DNA of 16,697 nt from JANYJJ01 sp038241115 (GTDB lineage: Bacteria > Pseudomonadota > Gammaproteobacteria > Burkholderiales > Burkholderiaceae_C). Below the pieces are notes generated by a model. It was not told the origin of the DNA and ran no database searches. It saw only the letters and a program-made list of their open reading frames with translations. The translations under genes were made by a program, and so were the position numbers. The stretch is from assembly GCA_038241115.1 (NCBI GenBank), contig JBBRGA010000076.1, positions 1 through 16,697 on the forward strand. The letters run 5' to 3'. Shown piece after piece: positions 13,876-16,697 of the stretch (within the stretch, counting starts at the first letter, position 1; the number at the start of each line of letters is the position of its first letter).

Positions 13876-14511
13876 ATGTTGGAAGAAGCGAGGTCAGAAA
13901 CGTCCATCGACATCCTGGCTGAATTGGCGCGGCTCGGGGAGACGCGCACTTGGGAAGCAGGCAGCACGGTGGTGACCGAGGGTGATGCCGCCGACTGCAT
14001 GTACCTCATCCATGAAGGCGAGTTGCGTGCGTTCGTGGCGGGTGACGGCGGGCGTGTGGTCGAGCTCAACACGCTCGGCGCGGGTGAGTTGTTTGGCGAG
14101 CTGATGCTCAGCGGTGAACCCCGCGCCGCCAGCGTGCAGGTCACTACGCGGGCGCGGTTGACGCGGGTGACGCGGGCTGAGGCCGAGCGCGTGCTGGCGC
14201 AGCGCCCCGAGCTGGCGTTCCAGTTGATCCAGCGCCTGGTGCAGCGCGTGCGCACGCTCACCCGCACCGTGGGTCGGCTCGCGTCGGTGGATGTTTACGG
14301 CAGGCTGGTCGGTTTGTTCGATGCCTTGGCCATCGACGACAAGGGTCTGCGCGTGGTGCCCGGGCCGCTGAGCCAGCAGCGCATTGCCGAGCGCGTGGGC
14401 GCCTCGAAAGCAATGGTCAACAAGCTGCTGACCGACCTGGCCAAGGGTGGCTACATCGAGGTCTCGCGCGAGCGCATCGTGCTGCTGAAGAAGTTGCCAC
14501 CGCGCTGGTAG
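13876..14511 (+). CDS. Crp/Fnr-family transcriptional regulator
   Basis: The 211-residue protein has the size of CRP. A cNMP-type sensory domain spans about 12-115, with EGDAADCMYLIHEGELRAF (35-53) and a phosphate-cassette region FGELMLSGEPRAAS in which G74, E75 and R83 are kept but the usual Ser/Thr after Arg is Ala84. A dimer helix follows (about 110-140), then a winged HTH (LSQQRIAERVGASKAMVNKL, 165-184). No cluster of N-terminal cysteines is present, so an FNR-type iron-sulfur sensor is unlikely. The ATG at 13876 follows GGGAGAAGG; earlier in-frame codons would add low-complexity sequence. It is divergent from the secreted-protein/patatin pair and convergent with the cyclase gene. cAMP or cGMP binding is plausible but not proven by sequence. 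Confidence 0.88.
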   Translation: MLEEARSETSIDILAELARLGETRTWEAGSTVVTEGDAADCMYLIHEGELRAFVAGDGGRVVELNTLGAGELFGELMLSGEPRAASVQVTTRARLTRVTRAEAERVLAQRPELAFQLIQRLVQRVRTLTRTVGRLASVDVYGRLVGLFDALAIDDKGLRVVPGPLSQQRIAERVGASKAMVNKLLTDLAKGGYIEVSRERIVLLKKLPPRW

Positions 14512-14529
14512 CAAATCGGCGTTTTGGTT

Positions 14530-14544
14530 GCCGGCTTGGCCGGC
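14530..14544 (+). terminator. Possible terminator hairpin after the Crp-like gene
   Basis: GCCGGC (14530-14535) and GCCGGC (14539-14544) form a 6-bp stem around TTG, followed by TTCCTT, 18 bases after the Crp-like stop. The loop is tight and the T-tract is interrupted, so it would be a weak terminator at best. Confidence 0.3.
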
Positions 14545-14589
14545 TTCCTTGGCCTTGCGATGCAGCTTGGCCGTCTGAACGGTAGGTCT

Positions 14590-14608
14590 GCGCTACTTTT
14601 GGTAGCGC
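14590..14608 (-). terminator. Stem-loop spanning the cyclase stop codon
   Basis: GCGCTAC (14590-14596) and GTAGCGC (14602-14608) form a perfect 7-bp stem with a 5-base loop. The cyclase TAG (14593-14595) is inside the stem. No T-run follows on the minus strand, so it may be a 3'-end protecting hairpin. Confidence 0.35.
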
Positions 14609-16431
14609 ACGACGCCGTCCCACTCCGACAGCTGCTTCGGGTCTTCCAGGTGCGTGCACTGCGCCAGCAACCAGCGCGCGCGGGCATCGTCAGCCCAGGC
14701 GAGCGCAGTGACTTCCGCTTGGAGCGCGCGCAGATCGGCTGCATCGCGCAGCCCTTCCAGCCTGCGCAAAAGGATTTCCCACTGCGCTGCATGGCTGGCA
14801 GACGCCAGGCTTCGCGATGGGTCAATCACCTCGTACACATTGACCAGGCTTTCCATGCCGGCCAAGGCCACCCGGGCGGCGCGAACAAACGGCGTGCGCG
14901 TCGCGTCCAGCTGCTGGGCCACCTCTTCAGTAATCAGCAGCGCAGCGTCCAGTCGGTCGGGCTTGGTGAGCGCCTCCACACGCGACGCACAGTTCACCGA
15001 GGTTCCCAGCAAGCCGTATTTGAAATGCCGGCTCGATGTCATCGAACCGGCCAGCACCTGACCCTTGGCAATGGCGATGCCGCATACCGGACCGGACGGC
15101 GACGTCAACGACCGCAGCGGTGTCGACTTCATCTGCTCAAGGATGCGCAGCGCGCAGTCCACGGCCAGCCGCACTTGGTCGGGTTGTTCGAACGGCACCC
15201 CCCAGGCGGCGAAACAACCGTCGCCTTGGTAGTCAATCACCGTGCCTTCGTGCGCAAAGACTTCCCTCGACACGACGTCCATCGTGTGACGCAGTTCTTT
15301 TTGCCACCGAAGCAGGTCGGTCGCGGCGGCCTCGGTGGACAAGCAGAAGCCGCGCAGATCGAAGATCAGGCTGGTCGCTTCCATGATGCGGGGGTCGCCT
15401 TCGGCGCTTGAGCGACCGCCGGGGCGCATCAGCAGATCGACCACCTTGGGCGAAAAGTACTGGGTTAAATGCGCTTGCCTCTGGGTCAGCAGATGCTGGC
15501 GCGTGAGGGTGCTGACCAGGCTCAGGTAGCCGGCGGCCATGTCGGTGCTGTTGGGCAGCGTGCGCTCGCCCAGCACATAAATCACGATGGGCTCGCCGTT
15601 GTGGCCGCGCTCGATCAGGCAGGCGCCCACGGTTCGTGTCGTGACGTGCACGGTGGCGTCGATTTCGCTGGCGCTGGCGTGGTTGAAAAAAGCCACCGAG
15701 CCGTCAAGCTGAAGGGCGCCGCCTATGACTTTGCGACTCAGCACCGGCGCGCCTTCGCCGTTCAGCGAATACGTGGCGAGCATGCGCGACGAGCCCATGT
15801 TTTCAGGGTGCGCTTCCACCACATAGGCCGAACTGACGACGGGCGACAGCACCTGCACCAAAAAAGCGCATGCCTTGTGCAGCACCTCGCCTTCGGTGTG
15901 CGCCTCGCCGAACAAGCGAGGCAGCTCCAGCGCCGACTTCAGGATCAATTGCGGGTCGAGGCTTGCGAAGTTGACCGCCGTCAGCTGGACGTCGGTGGCC
16001 AGCGTCTGTTCGATCTGGCCGCCGAGTTCTTGCACCTTCAGTCGCAGCGGCCCGACCCGCAACTCGTCGTACAGGCGCAGCGCGCAGCGCTGGCCGTGCC
16101 CGAGCCTCATGCCGTTGACCAGGGTTCCGACCTTGCTCTGATCCTCCAGCACCCAGCCTTGTGCGGTGGGCAGCAGCTGGGCGTGCAGCCGAGACACGCC
16201 GCCTTGGTCCGCGTCGATCTGGATGTGGCAGCCCGATGACCGCCCGATCGTCACGGCTTCGCCGGTGCAAAAGCTCAATTGCTTGACGGCACCCGCGGCA
16301 GTGGACTCGAGGGTCAGGCGCACGGCACGTTTCTCGCACACACCAACGCGTTCAAACGCGGGAAGGTAAAAGCACACGCACCCGCACCCGCACACGCACA
16401 CGCACACGCACACGCACACGCACACGCACAC
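14593..16431 (-). CDS. FHA-domain class III adenylate/guanylate cyclase
   Basis: The 612-residue protein should make a cyclic nucleotide. An FHA phosphothreonine-binding domain lies at about 38-135, with GRS (63-65), SRLH (80-83) and NG (106-107). A GAF-like region follows (about 155-315), then a class III cyclase domain (about 350-535). Both metal-binding aspartates are present (D358 in FDLRGF, D404 in GDG), as are transition-state residues N480 and R484 in VNCASR. The usual adenine-specifying Lys and Asp are replaced by D400 and K471, so ATP versus GTP cannot be called. The N-terminus is a Cys-Val run from a hexamer repeat. The first GTG (16429-16431) has GAGGG nine bases upstream, which supports it, but GTGs at residues 31 and 37 are alternatives. 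It is convergent with the Crp-like gene, an obvious candidate receiver of its product. Confidence 0.88.
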   Translation of the reverse strand: MCVCVCVCVCVCVCGCGCVCFYLPAFERVGVCEKRAVRLTLESTAAGAVKQLSFCTGEAVTIGRSSGCHIQIDADQGGVSRLHAQLLPTAQGWVLEDQSKVGTLVNGMRLGHGQRCALRLYDELRVGPLRLKVQELGGQIEQTLATDVQLTAVNFASLDPQLILKSALELPRLFGEAHTEGEVLHKACAFLVQVLSPVVSSAYVVEAHPENMGSSRMLATYSLNGEGAPVLSRKVIGGALQLDGSVAFFNHASASEIDATVHVTTRTVGACLIERGHNGEPIVIYVLGERTLPNSTDMAAGYLSLVSTLTRQHLLTQRQAHLTQYFSPKVVDLLMRPGGRSSAEGDPRIMEATSLIFDLRGFCLSTEAAATDLLRWQKELRHTMDVVSREVFAHEGTVIDYQGDGCFAAWGVPFEQPDQVRLAVDCALRILEQMKSTPLRSLTSPSGPVCGIAIAKGQVLAGSMTSSRHFKYGLLGTSVNCASRVEALTKPDRLDAALLITEEVAQQLDATRTPFVRAARVALAGMESLVNVYEVIDPSRSLASASHAAQWEILLRRLEGLRDAADLRALQAEVTALAWADDARARWLLAQCTHLEDPKQLSEWDGVVRYQK

Positions 16432-16434
16432 GCA
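16375..16434. repeat. Hexamer microsatellite, ten units of CACGCA/CCCGCA
   Basis: Ten uninterrupted hexamers: one CACGCA, two CCCGCA, then seven CACGCA. On the minus strand they read TGCGTG/TGCGGG and supply the start codon and first 19 residues of the cyclase frame (Cys alternating with Val or Gly). Confidence 0.95.
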
Positions 16435-16560
16435 GACTCGCCCTCAAACGCAAGCGCTGAGGACCAAAGCGAAGCGGCGGCGAAGGCTGTTTTTCGGTAA
16501 CGAACGGTCTTGATGCGCATCGATAATGTTCGTTCATTTAACGGTCGTCCAAAACGCGTC
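16435..16560. promoter_or_regulatory. Divergent spacer between the cyclase and the gene at the window end
   Basis: This short region is flanked by divergent starts and becomes more AT-rich toward 16560. It contains the perfect 10-bp palindrome GATGCGCATC (16512-16521) followed by a -10-like GATAAT (16522-16527) on the plus strand, but no matching -35 is clear. If the downstream gene starts at 16513 instead of 16561, part of this is coding. Confidence 0.35.
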
Positions 16561-16697
16561 ATGTCACAAAAAGATGTTGGACCACCTTCGCCCGACCTGA
16601 CGGTAGACGGTCGCGACGGCTCATTCTTGGCCATGCTTCAGCAGGCCTCGCCGGTTCTGGGAACGCAGGCGCTCGAGGCGGGCTTTCGACCGCTGCC
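16561..16697 (+). CDS. N-terminus of an unrecognised protein, cut by the window end
   Basis: An open frame beginning MSQKDVGPPSPDLTVDGRDG runs off the window after 45 codons. It is divergent from the cyclase gene and in the normal position for a neighbouring gene. The residues are polar and Pro/Gly-rich at first, then helical (FLAMLQQASPVLGTQALEAG), with no signal peptide or membrane segment. An in-frame ATG at 16513 would add 16 residues; neither start has a clear Shine-Dalgarno sequence. No family can be assigned from this fragment. Confidence 0.5.
   Translation, partial: MSQKDVGPPSPDLTVDGRDGSFLAMLQQASPVLGTQALEAGFRPL

Noticed and set aside
16375..16434. CRISPR-like array
   Set aside because: The repeats are 6-base units with no spacers; it is a microsatellite.

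Overview
The window looks like the chromosome of a high-GC betaproteobacterium, most likely a Burkholderiales/Comamonadaceae-type organism. I infer this from protein style, codon use and gene arrangement; no 16S or other marker gene is present. I see no tRNA, rRNA, insertion sequence or CRISPR array.

Region 1 (1-6313, minus strand) is an amide/urea uptake and hydrolysis operon transcribed as urtA-urtB-urtC-urtD-urtE-fmdA. It encodes a periplasmic binding protein with a twin-arginine signal, two membrane subunits, two ATPases and a formamidase. The urtB-C-D-E genes overlap at their stop/start codons. A GC-rich spacer with hairpins separates urtA from urtB. No urease gene is visible, and ending in formamidase suggests that short-chain amides, rather than or besides urea, are the substrate.

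Region 2 (6314-11073) is the likely control module for that operon, divergent on the plus strand. A 1168-residue hybrid histidine kinase has an N-terminal 12-helix NCS1-permease-like domain, a cysteine cluster, two more membrane helices, HisKA, HATPase and receiver domains. Its stop codon overlaps the GTG start of a receiver/LuxR-HTH response regulator. The 315-base divergent spacer contains a 16-base inverted repeat in a 7-2-7 arrangement (TACGTCA-AT-CAACGTA), the arrangement used by NarL/FixJ-type regulators, and other repeats.

Region 3 (11149-16697) is built around cyclic-nucleotide signalling. It holds an NTE-like protein (cyclic-nucleotide-binding domain plus patatin phospholipase), a small secreted protein encoded just upstream of it, a divergent Crp/Fnr-family regulator, and a convergent FHA-class III nucleotide cyclase. 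A plausible reading is one signalling neighbourhood: the cyclase makes the messenger, while the Crp-like protein and the patatin sense it. The window ends inside an unrecognised plus-strand gene.

In-frame simple-sequence tracts recur: (GTGGCA)6 at the kinase C-terminus, a triplicated 12-mer in the secreted protein gene, and ten hexamers forming the start of the cyclase gene, where they encode a Cys-Val run. Five GTCA motifs spaced 12-14 bases apart lie directly before the Crp-like gene.
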